NCBI GenBank assembly: GCA_018343915.1
Contig: JABRWF010000002.1
Coordinates: forward strand, 3,224,001-3,288,000
Direction of reading: 5' to 3'
Source: Agroathelia rolfsii
Lineage: Eukaryota > Basidiomycota > Agaricomycetes > Amylocorticiales > Amylocorticiaceae
DNA length: 64,000 nucleotides
Shown here: positions 10,029-23,134 of the stretch, piece by piece
How the letters are laid out: every line of letters starts with the position of its first letter
Numbering within the stretch: the first letter of the stretch is position 1
Notes under the pieces: model-generated
Told to the model about the DNA's origin: nothing
The model's database searches: none
Seen by the model: the letters and a program-made list of their open reading frames with translations, nothing else
Translations under genes and position numbers: made by a program

Positions 10029-11912
10029 ATGCCACCGAAATCCAAGTCCATCTGGAGAGGGCCGAACAATCAACATTTTCAGCTTGTTCATCGCTCCCAG
10101 CGTGATCCTTTAATTCATGATGAGAGTGCTAGCAAGCATGTTCTGAAGGCCATAGAAAGACCAAATTCCAAAGTGGGCAAGTTTCGCACTCCATGTCTAT
10201 GCTACCGATAACATTTTTTTATTTTATTCTCAGGGGAAATCTTTGCTTGACTTGGAAGCAACACTGCCCTCGGACCAGGTGGAACAGGATCGTGATCGCA
10301 ATGTTGGAGAGGCAGCTTTATATGGAATATATTACGACGATACCGAGTATAACTACATGCAACATCTCCGTCCCGTTGGGGTCGAGGAAGAAGGTGTTGA
10401 AAGCATCCTGATCGAGGCACCCACATCCACAAAACCCAAAAACAAGGGAAAACACAATTTTCCAATCAGTTTAAGAGATCTACCTGCAGAAGTCCTACCT
10501 TCGTCGACCGAGCTCCCACTTGATTACAGCTCTCAAGATGCCATTCCCGCTTCCATTTCCGGCCTACTCCCCGATATGGACCCTCATCTGCGCCAAACTC
10601 TTGAAGCATTGGAAGACGACGCATTTGTAGACGATGAGCTGGAGGACGATTTCTTTGGAGAGTTGGTGGCTGATGGAGTGAGGGATGAAGACGATGAGCC
10701 AGATTACGAATTCCAGGAATACGGTGTGTCAGAAGAAGTATCCGAAGGGTCTTCAAGTCATGAAGAAGATACTTTCGAGGCTCGTTTCGCAAAATTCAAG
10801 CGGGAACAAAAAAGTCTTCCACCTTCGAGCGATATTGATTCGGATCTAGATGCTGCATCCGAAGGGGGAGATACTGTCACACAATTGCCTCAAATTCGTG
10901 TTATAGGGGGTAAACGACGGCGAAAGGGGTCGTCCGAGGCCTCTGGATACAGCATGAGTAGCTCTTCAATAGTTAGAAATGAGGCATTACAAACACTGGA
11001 TGAACGTTTTGACCAGGTGAGTTTTACAATTACGTACATGCTTAATTATTAGTCTAAAATCTTGCAGTTCATGGCCAAACATTATGGATCGGATCAAGAT
11101 GACTTCGAAGACGATGAAGATGAGACTACTTCGCAGGACTCGGATGAAGCTCCTGAGCTCATCGCCTCCCGAGAAGATTTCGAATCTATTATGGATGAAT
11201 TCATGGGCAAATACGAGGTGGTTGGAAGAAAGATGAATACCATTCTTGAAGGGGACAGCGGTACAGACAAATTAAACACCTTGAGGAGGGCTATGGGGCA
11301 TGATGATGACCGTATTCTTATCGAGAATGGTGACGGGATTGATGTTGCCGCTGGCGAAGCAGATGTGTGGGCCGAATATGATGATGACCCCAAAAAGGAC
11401 CGATGGGATTGTGAGACCATCCTGAGTGAGTCACTTGTTTGTCACCTCATTCTTTTGCTTGGGTGTCATGTAATATTTTGACTAGCAACGTACACAAACC
11501 TCGAAAATCATCCTCGTCTTATCCGTGCTCGTGAACCAAGATCAACGAGTAAAATCACTCTCGACCCAAAGACTGGACTTCCTTCTATTGCGAAAGCGAA
11601 AATTCCACATCCAACTAACCCGGTAATAGACACTGTGTATGATGGACCTGATTCACTAGGTGGCGTTAAACTACATCATTATTGCTGGTATTTACCTGAG
11701 AACTGAAAGTGATTGCAGAACCTCGCAAAACTGTTGCAAGACCACGTAACGAGTCGAAGGAGGATAAGAAGGCGCGTAAGCAGCAGGTTAAAGAGGAGCG
11801 TCAAGCCCGGAGAGCAAGCAAAAAATCTACAAAAGAGCAGTTTTCTACGGAGATGAAGCACCAAAAACGTAACCTAACGAGCACAGATGCTTCCAAGATG
11901 CGCAAGCTGTAA
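10029..11912 (+). CDS. LTV1: Ribosome biogenesis protein LTV1 (40S subunit assembly/export)
   Basis: LTV1 rides on pre-40S particles and is released after phosphorylation late in small-subunit maturation. The N-terminus MPPKSKSIWRGPNNQHFQLV with HRSQRDPLIHD is the conserved LTV1 start. Next comes GKSLLDLEATLPSDQV and the acidic block ALEDDAFVDDELEDDFFGEL, which is the family hallmark. ETILTTYTNLENHPRLIRAR is the conserved C-terminal motif, followed by VARPRNESKEDKKARKQQVK and a basic helix ending SKMRKL. Introns were placed at about 10183-10233, 11017-11067, 11425-11486 and in the 11620s-11715 region; the last one is the least certain and could be two introns around a small exon. The start ATG at 10029 is well placed. 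It converges on FAB1. Confidence 0.9.
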
Positions 11913-12071
11913 ATTGATTATATGTACGTAAAATCATGATGGATTATTCAACATGCCAAAGAGGTATCGAATTGCCAAAGGATAAATAACTACAGTATTG
12001 ATGAGAGACGTTGAAGTGCGTGAAAATGAGGTTTAAGAGTAACATTGATAATGATGATCATAAAAGTTCGT

Positions 12072-15000
12072 CTACCAATCCTTCCAGAGTTCGGCAAGTG
12101 TGTTTGTATCTTCCTCAGGAGCATCCTTTTGTTTCATCCATCGATCTGGGATCTGATAGGAGTTAAAAAAAAGATAATAAAAGGAAAGGAAGAAACAAAA
12201 GGAAACATACCAGAGGGAAATATCGCTCCATGGCACTAATAAAGCGTTGACGATACTGTACAGGACTGAGGATGGTTGGTTCTCCTTTGCCAACTCCACC
12301 AAGGAATGTGGATTCTTTAACCCAGCTTTCGAGCTTCTTGTCCCAAGTATATGTACGGACATAGTCTGGTCAACAGATAAGCGGCCGAATCCTCCCCTTG
12401 ATTGTGGATTAAGAACGTACCAACGATCCCAATCACAAGCTCATTAGTAGTATTGTCGACTCCCACCACTAAAGAGTAGTCCATAACGTTGATATTAGCA
12501 AGGAATCTGCTGTCGATATACAATAGCCATCTCAAGATTCGTTTTGAGTGTTCACGAAGATAGAAAGGAGCAAGATGAGCGGCTGTCGGAAGAAGTTAGT
12601 TGAAGGCTAATAGCAATGTAATAGCATTCAAAGCTTACTTTCAACAAGATTTTCATCCAAAAGCACCTCGTTCTCACGCCCGGTCGACTGTACGTGTCGA
12701 TTGCGCGTAGACCCCTTCAAATCGTATATCTGTCAAACAATGAGCCTTAGACCAAAATAAATAAATAAAAAAGGGTCGGGTTATAACCTTGCTGAACCTC
12801 CGATCGTAAAAGAGATTTTCCATGACAATAAGACTCATTTGCATTGTTTTTAGCTTAGCGCCGTCCTTTTTGATCTTTCTCCAGGTGATTTTATAGATAC
12901 CAAAGACCTTTGCAAGAAGAGTAGGTCGCTACATGCAATGATTAGAGCGACGTATACCTGTTGATACATAGAAACTGACATTCTCCGATATAGCGGAGGA
13001 CATGTAATCGAAATAAGCTGGTGCAAATGTCTCCATTGTCTGCAATTCTGGCTTTGACAACTCTTTAGCGATGAAACGGTCGTCTATTTTCGAGGTTAGA
13101 TGCCACTCGGGAAGATGAAAGAACTGGTTTCATACCTCTTGTCTTTAAGAATGCAGATCCTGATTTGCCACCACTTGCATCCCACTTGAGACATCTGGCA
13201 AGGGATTCCACAATACTCTTTTCGCAATCGTAATTGCGTCGGAGAGCATCAAATTGCTCAGGGTACAGAATTGTGCAAGAGATTGCCAGGTCATTTGTTT
13301 CCAGTGCTGATAAATAGGTGCATCAGATATTATCATGCTTAAATGCTTAAAGACACCTACTGATAGCCCAAGGTGCCTTGGAAGATGGCATGCGAAGTTC
13401 GTCGGTAGGATTAGAAGAATCGGTGCCGTCCATGTTGACTACACCCCACGTAGATTGTGTTTCCATAGTAGATCTATCATCGTCGGGCATGAATGCTTCA
13501 CCGCTGTCAGTGAGTTTAACTTCTCGGACCAGCCTCTTTTCCGCACGAGACTTTGCCAGGAGATCACTGTACGATTTGGATCTAAAATCAATGATTAGAC
13601 ATTAATAGTTACTCGGAGGGGAAATAAGTATACTAACCGAAGGGCCATCGCAATAATGGATGTTGGTTCGTCCGTACGCACAGCTATGGAAGAATCACGG
13701 AAAAGATGCTCTGGATCGCCCCCGGCGTCATCATGTTCAAGATCGAGACGTTGTCTAGGTGGCGGGTGCCAAAATCCAGTCAACGCCTTCAGGATGGAGT
13801 TACGCTCCGTGCCACTGCCTGTTTCTACTTCCAAGATTTGTGAAGTCGAAGTCGATTCTCTCTCCGACGAGGGGATAGATGGAGTGGGTGGTACCGAGCT
13901 ACTGTCTTCGCGTTTGTCTACTTGCACCACTTGGGCTGTTTCAGGACCCTTGCTTTCAGATGGTCTCTCATTCGTGGACGGGGAAGTTTCTTCGGGAGGC
14001 TTTTGTTCGGGCAGAGGATTTGGCAAGTTGCTCGGACCCTCGAAAGATGACTCCAAAGATGCAGAAGCGCTCGGCTTTTCGTTCTTGTTGGTTTCCTCTT
14101 CACCTTCGCCTTCATCGTCTGCTTCGCTTGAGGGGTCATCACTATCGGATTCATCTCGAATAGCGTCCTTGACACTATCAAGAATCTCGACTTTTGTGCG
14201 TGCAGATGCCACAGGACGAGCTCTCCGACCATGAAGGACGCTATACCGACGATTCGCACGCTCATTATCTTTATTGAGACGCTCGAATTGTTTCGCGATA
14301 TTAGACACTTTACCGCCAGGTATGCCTGACGGACGCCTGAATGTGGATTTGGGCCCGGCTGTCTGAGTTAGACGAGCAGTTTTTTCTCCCCGAGAGGGAA
14401 TACGGTAGTTAGACTTTCCTTTTCCGGGCCTATTGTTGTTTGAAGTTGGAGCATTGAATGCCGCAGGGAATCTTCCGCTTGGAGTAGGACTACTAGGTGG
14501 AACAAACTGATGGGGATTTAGCTGAGATGGCTGGGCGGAGACACCAGGACCTGGTATGCGAGAACCTTGAGCTGCTGTGCTCGCAATTCTTCGAGTACGT
14601 GCACTTGAATGGCGGGGGTTGACACTGGCAGCATAGCCTTGATCAATATCGGATGTTTGTTGGTTATGGGAGAGTTGATGGTGCCGGCTCCTGTTAGTGC
14701 GAGTTTGGTTTCTGGCCAGGGGTGCGGAATATTCTGCTTCACTTTCGGAAATGGGCATCGGCGGGGCCAAAGCCGTCTTTGCCAAATCACGAACTCCTTC
14801 CGCGGGAAGGATATCCGAATATTTCTTTACAAGCTCCGCGACCGAAGGCTGCTGTGCTGAACGCTTCGGCAACCTAGTTTTCGGGAGACGGGCAGGTCGT
14901 CGCATTCTCATTTCTTCATCTTCCTATTTATCACATGTGAATGAGATAAACTGTTACTATATTGATTTATGAACTATACCTGTGTAGCCGGGATAGGCTC

Positions 15001-18000
15001 CAAGTTCGACTGAGCCTCTTCCTTCCTTGCTGCTGCTATTGTAGAATCCGAATCTGGATCAGACTTTTCCGCGGGAGATAATATCAACTCGAACTCAGGT
15101 TGGATGCGTTCAACCGAGGCTCCGGCTTCTTCGAGAGCGAGACGTAGAGGTTCAGGATGACTCTCCGTTGATGCGGTCTCTGAAGCAGCATTCTGGGATG
15201 CCAGATAGCTATTTGTGATATCTGCGTTATTAGCAGGAGGTAAATGAGGCAGCTCTATAGACGTCTCGGCCTCAGATTGGGTTTCCTTCTCAGGCCCAGC
15301 ATCTGTCTCGGAAGCAGACGAGGCGGAAGAAGCAACAGATTCCGTGCTAGTCTGGCGTTTTGGCGGCAAGCTCTCTTCAGCCTCAGACACAGATGAGGAG
15401 GCCACGTTGAGGCTCGTAGATACGTCATGTTTCTTCGGCCAAATTGCGCGGACAGATCCAAAGGTAGACACACGCCGATTCGGACGATCTATTGCCTGAT
15501 ATTCGAGCTGATATATACGTGCCTTCATCGCCTCCAGATCTTTACCCCATGCTACAATCTTGTCCTGACGACTCGTCCGAACCTCATTCAAGGCCAGAGT
15601 ATCCGTCATTGCAGACTCGTTATAGACACGATCAATCAGTCCCGCGATTTCAACTCGCTCGTTCTCGGCGCGCGCAATTAGCCCCTTGAGATGCTCTGCT
15701 GTGGGCGAGCTGGGATCATCTTCCCGTGAAAGTAAAAACTTGGCTTCCTCAATTACAAGCGCGTACCAGGTCGTGTTCTTTGATTGAAGCAGAGTGTAGT
15801 CTGTATTCTTCATCTCCAGCTGCGTTTCAGGTCGGATGCGGATGCGCATAGCGGGGTAGACAATCTCATGGATTGCGACAGGATCGGCCTGGAAGCATAC
15901 CATCATGCTGCGATAGGCGAAGTAACGTACATGATGCTGATAGATATTGTGTTGGCAGCCGGCGCTGTGATGTAGGAGATGTACATCGGCCGGATAAAAG
16001 TGAAGTTCAAGAAACTTGGCGAAGGAATAGCGCAGCATTTCTTCGGAAACAGTAATAAACGGCGTTCGGGTCCTACAAAGCCGGCATGTGCTCCAAGTCG
16101 TGATTAGGTCTCCCATGGGCGGGTGCGAACCGACAATCTCTACGTCCTCTGACTCGACAGCAACGAAGACACGCGTCTCATTGTGTACATAGACTTGGCA
16201 ATGGCGCGCAAGGGGCTGACCGCAGCCTTTTCCAGAGCAGACATTTTTAGGGTCTTGCATGTAGGAGATAGTCTCAGTAACGGCGGTCTCAATAAATTGT
16301 CCGAGACTGAAATTGTAATCAGCTATTGACCATAAAATCCAAACCGACTTGAATATTCACTCACGTCCAATCATTATCACCATAAAAGTCTACGTAATGC
16401 ATTTGCGGTGCGAAACAAGCGCGGCGTGTGTCGATCTCTGTCGTAAGTGCTATATATCGCCATATACTAATGCTTTGATACTTTTCCAGAACAAAGTCAT
16501 CAGGGTTCTTTCTAAGATACCACTCCCAAATGCGCCGTTGCTCTTCATGCTTTAGCCTGATATAGCTCAAACGACTCTCCAACTGGATATCATCAACCGT
16601 CTTTAGTTTCATCATGGGCTCAGGCGGCAGTACGCTCGGGCTAGCTAGTGCTGAGGCAACGGAAAGTATCCCATTATCCACTTGTATCAATGTCCGGGAC
16701 TCGGCGGGCTTGATGTCGAAGTAGCCCATGCTGTCAGGGCGTGACGTTGGTACCGAGATAGGTCCAATAGCGAGCGGGGTGCTGGTCATAGTGGGTGTTT
16801 TAGGAATGTCTGGGCTGGGCAACGCTTCTATCCGCGCATTAATGCTTTCCTGGTCGAGAAATTCACTTGAGCCTATTTGGATCAGCGGGGTGGCCTCAGA
16901 ATCCAGCTCTTGTGGCTGCTGTTTCGAATGACTCCTCTCTTCTCGTCGGATAACCTCGTCCTCCCAGTCGTGCTTTGCCGCGATCAGTTCGTCGTCGAGT
17001 TTCTTCATGGTTCGTATCGGATACGGCGGCGGGAAACGGAGTGTGGCGGACACAGAAATGAACGTCTTGGTGTACGGTTCAAGGGATTGGTGGATGCGCT
17101 TCGTGAGTCTGAGTTGCTCAGCGTCCTCGTCTGGAAGATCTTCCTCATTTTCAATGTGTGGGCTATGCCTACCGTTCTGTTTCGCGGAGTCCGAACTAAT
17201 TTCGTCAACTTCCAACAATGACGCCCCCTGGTTCTGTGGCGAGTCGACTATGGTGGCCTCTGAGAGTAACAACGTCCCGGCACTGGGCGTCCTGCACTGA
17301 TCGCTCAACGAGGCGGGTACAGCTTCCGAGTTAAGCGAGTGTACGGTTATTACAAGATCTTTCCACAGGTGCGTTTCGAGCTTGAGATTACGGACAATGA
17401 AGCTCAGGAAGCGGGTAACGCGCTTGATCTTGCGAAGAGTCACGATATCGGCGCCGCGAAGAATAAGTGTACATCCCATCTCGGGACTACAGCCCTCGAA
17501 ACGCATGTATGTCTTACGCCGACCAGGGATGAGTGGGTGATCAAACGTCTGTAAGCGGAACTTGGTACAGTAACCTAGGCGCGTTTCGGACGTAACGAGC
17601 TTGTCGATCGAGGTCGTGACGCTCCCCTGTGTCATGCGTGAGACAAACTTGATTGCAGACGGCTTGACGGCGCGCGCAACGACGATGTGGTGCTTGGCCA
17701 GCTCCTCGAGCGCAATACGCGACACAGATTTCTCGACAAGGATCACATGGGGACGTAAACTTGCAATGCGTGCACTGAGGTTGCGGAGATACTCCTTTTC
17801 CTGCATGACAATCTGTTTGAAATGGAGGTACTGCCCTTGGACACGGGAGAATTCGAGTGGGAACGTGATGAACATCACACGTGGATTGCGCTGTAAGCGC
17901 GTCATATCCTTATGCGCCACGTTCTTTGTGATCACTGCGCCGTCGATGTACTCTGAGTCGGAGGGGCGCCCGCCGGGGATCTTTTTTATCTTGACGTACC

Positions 18001-19898
18001 GCCTCACGTCCATGTCTTCGCCTTGCCGGTGCGGATGTGCCGTGAAAGTCAGCTTCTGAGAAATGCTCATTGCGAGCCGAAGGAGCGTATCCTGCCACTC
18101 TTTGACGTTTGGAATATCCTCCTTGGTGAGCATCTGGTGCAGCATAATGCGTAGGTGTGACATAGACGTCATATTCAGCTCTTGCGCATATGCTGTGCTT
18201 TCACGTCGCGTTCGCCATCCAGCCTGCATGGTAGGAAAGTCGTCCTGCCGGCTTTGTGCGCGGCTACGCATGTGTGGAGTTGTTCCTAGGTCAAAGTCAG
18301 CGCCAAAGGAATTGTAGCGTGAGCGCATGGCGCTGTGCGGTCGTGGACTGTCGAGCCCAAACTGGTCTGGCGAGCTCACAGGGAATGTAATGGTACTCAT
18401 AGTAGGCGTAACATTTACTGGCACTGTCACTGGGAACTCGATGGGGGTTTTGCTACCAGGAGCTAAAGCATGGGCAGGCGACGTGATTTGTCCAATAAAT
18501 GCTGGTGTAACTTGCACCTTGTCATCATCCGTGGCTAAGTTGCGACGAAATGGTGCTGGAGCATCCCGAGCGGGGAGATATCCCGCTGCTTCGTCAGAAT
18601 CAATTCCCCCAGGAGATTCGGCGCGCAAGTTGCTGAGATTATGATCAAAACTACCAGAGACCCTCCTTGTTTCGGCGATAGAGTATAGGTTGAACGGCTC
18701 ATCGCCACGACCGAACAGTTGTGCAGCGGCGAAGGACGATTGTGGGTGACGTCCAAGGTGCATCGTAGTCACAGCATCAGATCCAAGTTGGTTAGCAGGG
18801 AAGGAAATCAAGGATGATGTTACAGAACGACGATCATCTTCATCATCCTCATCTGCTTTGCCGAGCTTCTCAAGGCAGATGTTGCAGACGCGGACCATGC
18901 CGTTGTGTCCGAAGCGGGAGCCTTCGATAATGTTTGAGGCACAGCGAGAACAGAATATTTGACCTTGACAAACTTCGATCCTTCAGTCGTGTTGGTGATT
19001 GAAGCTTATAACTTACCGCATATACGACAATGATGTTTTCTTCGCCATGTCGTAAAGACGCTCTGGCAATCTGTACACTCCTTGCAGCTCTCATCGTCCA
19101 TCCAATAATCTCTGGACAATCCTAATGGACCATTAGAAATTATGGGATATGCCAGTGAACACTCCGAACAGGATACATGCCTTCTCCTCTAATTCTGCGC
19201 ATCACCTTTGACACCGACGCAGATCTATTCACACTTGCTACTGTGCGTATACTCCTTGCATCATCTTGGATTGGAAATCCTGGTATGGATGATCCAAAGA
19301 ACCCATTCTCTCCCTGATCATAGACAGGTGTGAATGGTCGGCTGCTTATCCCGCCAATACCAACGGCATTAGGTGAACCCTCACTATAGTCAATACTGAA
19401 GGTCGGCACTTCGGATATAACGGGCGTCAACGAGACTGATGGTGGGGCAGGTTTGGCCGGTGGAACAATGGAGAGCGAGCTGGGGCGGTCTGTGCCAATG
19501 CCGGCGCCTGTGGATCTCCCTGTCGAGGAGCTGTTTGACTGACTGGTCTGCGTCGCAGTCATGGATGGTCGTCTGACGTCAACACCGCCACCTAACACTG
19601 AAGATGTAGCCCCTGCACCTGCTCCGGTGCTTGTCCCTGCTCCGTTAGTGTTCGATGAGGCCGATGTGGTAGTCGCAGAGAGCGGGGCCGTAAGGGTGTT
19701 CTTCATGCGGGAAAAGAGGGAGGAGACAAGGGTGAGTGAAGATTGCTCATTTTCATCCTCTTCTGAGAATGGATTAAAGGATGTGAGACTGGTGACATCG
19801 TCGACAAGTTTGGTGCTGCTGCGCGAGCGAGAGATGAAGCTGCCCTGGAGAGGCGAGGATGGCAGTTCGCCGACTGTAGTTATACTAGCGTTGCTCAT
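12072..19898 (-). CDS. FAB1: 1-phosphatidylinositol-3-phosphate 5-kinase FAB1/PIKfyve
   Basis: Makes PI(3,5)P2 from PI3P on vacuole/endosome membranes. The spliced protein is about 2,400 residues. Exon 1 (19181-19898) encodes a Ser/Thr-rich disordered start, [20 protein letters not shown]. The FYVE zinc finger follows (19121 down to about 18860) with WMDD, the basic ligand motif RRKHHCR and paired Cys ([26 protein letters not shown]). The chaperonin-like (CCT) domain lies around 18100-17330 ([49 protein letters not shown]). A Cys-rich segment comes next (16260-15900; [26 protein letters not shown]). After a long disordered linker, the C-terminal lipid kinase domain is at 13340-12072, with [30 protein letters not shown] and [13 protein letters not shown]. 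The FYVE-leading intron appears to be GC-AG. It is divergent from CSN2. Confidence 0.95.
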
Positions 19899-20201
19899 GT
19901 CGGGAAAAGTATGAATCTACAAAGAAATACAGAAGTATAAATCTTTCAAAATTGTGATCTATGGGGTTTGCAAGCGTCCTAGGCAGTCATGATGATGATG
20001 GTTTAGCACAACGAGTATGCATTTCGTGGTTTGTGAGCACTCGCTCCAAGGACATGTCAAGTTGGCATCTTGTCACTGGTGTATTATGTAATTGTGATTG
20101 CGTCAATAATCGTCTGCTTCCGAATCAACGGTAGTCGGAATCCACTGGTATTTCACTTGCCGCTCTCAGGCTCTCTATCTCAAGCTCGACTTATTACCAC
20201 C
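19899..20201. promoter_or_regulatory. Divergent promoter interval between FAB1 and CSN2
   Basis: A 303-bp gap separating two oppositely oriented start codons. No clear TATA box or repeat is seen. Confidence 0.3.
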
Positions 20202-22041
20202 ATGGATGATGACGACGCAGATTACATGCAGGGGAGCGACGATGAGGACTACGGCTTTGACTACTCGGATGGAGATGATGCGGATGATGCTGGCAGCGCC
20301 GACGTTGAGAATATGTACTACACCGCAAAATGTGCGCCCTCTTCTGACCATACCAGCCCATTGCTCTCTGCGTGATCGCGTGCCGACCATTACACAGCGA
20401 AAAAGGAGGACGATCCGGAGGAGGCCTTGAGTCTTTTTAAGGCGATTGTAGATCAAGAGGAAGAGAAAGGTGATTGGTACGCGCGAATAGTCCGGACACA
20501 TGAATTCGCATTAAGCTCATAAATGCACAACTTAGGGGATTTAAAGCTCTCAAGCAATCGACCAAGATCAACTATCTTGTGCTACGACGTCCAAAAGCTG
20601 CACTTCAAACATATATTCAGCTACTCACATACACCAAATCGGCCGTGACGCGTAACTATTCCGAGAAGACGATCAACGGCATCCTGGACTATGTTGGTGG
20701 TGGGAAGGGTGGACCTATTGAAGTAGACATTCTCGAAAAGTTCTACCAGGCCACAAAGGACTCCCTAGTGGAGGCCAAGAATGAGGTATATGAGTTATTC
20801 ATCAATTTGGTTGCGGTCATTTATCAACACTGTATGAATACAGCGCTTATCAGCAAAGACCAATCTCAAACTCGCGAAACTCTGGTTGGACAGGAAAGAG
20901 TACACACGTCTGTCAAAGGTTGGTCTCTTTTTAAACACCTATAAAACACGGCTAAACAACTACTACCAGCTCATTCAAGACCTTCATGCCGCCGTTGAGG
21001 CAACCGATATTGAGGACCAGTCACAGCGTGGCACGCAGCTGCTTGAGATCTACGCACTCGAGATCCAGATGCATAATGAGATGCGCAACACCAGGAAACT
21101 CAAAGAGATCTACAACGCAACCAAGCAGGTTCGCTCTGCGATTCCGCACCCGCGCATCATGGGTGTCATCAAAGAGTGTGGTGGCAAGATGTGGATGGGT
21201 GAACGCCAGTGGAACCGCGCCAGTGAAGACTTCTTCGAGGCATTTAAAAACTACGATGAAGCGGGCTCTCCTCAGCGCATTCAAGTGCTCAAGTACCTTG
21301 TACTGGCCAATATGCTCATGGGGAGTGAGGTTAATCCATTTGACAGTCAAGAAACCAAGCCGTGAGTCAACAATATGGTTTGTCTAAATATTCGGCCTCG
21401 TGTCAACACATTCATCTCAAGATATAAGAACGACTCCGAAATTAAAGCAATGACGGATCTTGTTGACGCCTACCAGCGGCGTGAGGTGCATCTTGCCGAG
21501 AAGATTCTTCGTGACAACCGTTCGACAATTATGGACGACCCCTTTATTCGTAGCTACATTGGCGACCTCTTGCGCAGCCTGCGCACACAATATTTGATCG
21601 ACCTCATCAAGCCGTATACACGGCTAGAGCTTTCCTTCCTGGCTAGAGTATGCCGCATTTACCTAATAACCAAAACTGGCCTTTTGACTATTTCCTCCCC
21701 ATTAGCAATTGAATGTCGAGGTCAGCGAGGTTGAAGAGCTGCTGATTGGCCTCATCCTGGAAGGCAAAGTTGAGGGCCGAATTGACCAAGTGGGCATGCG
21801 TTTGGAGCTTGACAAGCAGTAAGCTACACCTTTCTTCAGGCAAGCACCAGAGTTAATCCTTGACATGTCTCGTAGACAAAGCCTCGACAAGAGGCGGTAT
21901 AAGGCACTTGAGGCTTGGGCTGAGGCGCTAGAGCAGATCCACAGCACAGTCGTATCCAAGACGGGCTCTGGTAGAATGGGCATGGGCCATGAGGGTGACC
22001 TACTATCGTCAATACGAGACCCCATAGGCGCTGGGTGGTGA
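20202..22041 (+). CDS. CSN2: COP9 signalosome subunit 2 (CSN2)
   Basis: Subunit of the COP9 signalosome, which removes Nedd8 from cullin-RING ligases; CSN2 contacts the cullin. The N-terminus is the acidic block [20 protein letters not shown] typical of the family. Then come helical repeats ([75 protein letters not shown]) and a C-terminal PCI/winged-helix domain ([51 protein letters not shown]). Length is about 470 residues, as usual. Introns follow TAK (20328-20397), GDW, KNE, RLSK, TKP, ARQ and DKQ. The ATG at 20202 has a good context (ACCACCATGG). Confidence 0.95.
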
Positions 22042-22297
22042 TAACGGAAGCTACAAACAAATGCTTTACTAGCCACAGTTCTTCGCTCTCGCAATTTTTG
22101 TACATTAGCCACACGACAGGAGTATAAATGCGTTTGTAAGTTAAACCCTAGGGCGTAATTGCGAGCGAAAAATAGCAAGGCAGCCATATATAATCAAACA
22201 AGCTCTTTTGTTAGGACTTCATGAATTAAGCTCGGTGGATAGAGGTCTATAGAGTATATGCTGTGGAACATAATGCCAAGGGTTAAATGAGGTAAAA

Positions 22298-22925
22298 TTC
22301 TGTGAAGTTGTATATTATTACATTTTCGACCTTCAAATGAGAATATCGACATAGGCAACTCACATTGCTTCTTGTGGACCATTGGAGTAAATTCATAGTT
22401 CCACCCCTCCCTCGATGGTGTCTCCGTCGGTATCCTCAACTCCCTTGGGAACAGCCCACGTATCCTGGAATCAAGCACCTTCTGCGCCGAACCCTTCAAG
22501 GTTTTGCCCAACTCCACTTCCGCCACACTACGCTTGCGCGGGTCCTCCTGAACGTTCGCCTCTTGGTACAAATGCGGGTCAACCTCTTGCAGTACATCCA
22601 TCGCCTGACGCATGCACTCAAATTTGCGCGTGAGCTCGGTCTGGTGCTGCTCGCGTAGCCGGCGCTGATACAGTAGCCACGCGCGCTCGATAGTGTCGTG
22701 CGCTTGCACAGAGGGTACAGCGCGCTTCAGCGCCCAGGCGACGTCTGGACGCCATGTACCTGTTGGCGAGGCTTTGTTGCGGATGTTGGCAGGGTAGAGC
22801 ACACGACGGATGATGTCCCGCTTGGGGTCGGCGACGTCGCCTGGGCGCCCCTTTGCTGCGGAGACTGCTGAGCTAGAGGCATGACGTATGCCGCCGAGGA
22901 GGGCCTTAGAGGATGTTCTGTTCAT
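22298..22925 (-). CDS. MRPL28: Mitochondrial large-subunit ribosomal protein mL40 (fungal MRPL28 family)
   Basis: Structural protein of the mitochondrial 54S subunit. Exon 1 starts at ATG 22923-22925 (MNRTSSKALLGGIRHASSSA), an Arg/Ser/Ala-rich presequence. The conserved core is DPKRDIIRRVLYPANIRNKA, SPTGTWRPDVAWALKRAVPS, HDTIERAWLLYQRRLRE, FECMRQAMDVLQEVD and RIRGLFPRELRIPTETP, finishing GWNYEFTPMVHKKQ at about 187 residues. A 64-nt intron (22300-22363, GTGAGT...CACAG) splits the stop codon: T before the intron, AA after it. Without splicing, the frame would read on to 22194, adding about 50 unconserved-looking residues. The family call rests on recalled similarity to fungal MRPL28. The gene is head to head with uL1m. 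Confidence 0.75.
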
Positions 22926-23134
22926 GGTAGGTGCAGATGGATGTATATGGCGAAGGAGCCCTGGCGAGGAAGAGAGAAGCCCAAGCGAGAATTTTGTCCT
23001 AGTATTTGTTAACAAAATGAAGTGTAGCATTTGCAATAATGTTATATTATAAGTTTTGTTATGTCGGTGGCTATGCTGCTAACAGTAAAGCAGCCATTGC
23101 ATTTCCCTGCCAATAACCATCATAAACCATAATA
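22926..23134. promoter_or_regulatory. Bidirectional promoter interval of mL40 and uL1m
   Basis: A gap of 209 bp between the start codons of two mitochondrial ribosomal protein genes. Both 5' UTRs and any shared control sites must lie here. No distinct motif was recognised. Confidence 0.4.

Noticed and set aside
13656..14860. Plus-strand frames up to 192 codons.
   Set aside because: They are shadows of the FAB1 linker region on the minus strand.
22926..23036. Longer mL40 start at 23036 (MQMLHFILLTNTRT).
   Set aside because: It would run into the short divergent promoter; the ATG at 22925 already gives a typical mitochondrial presequence.
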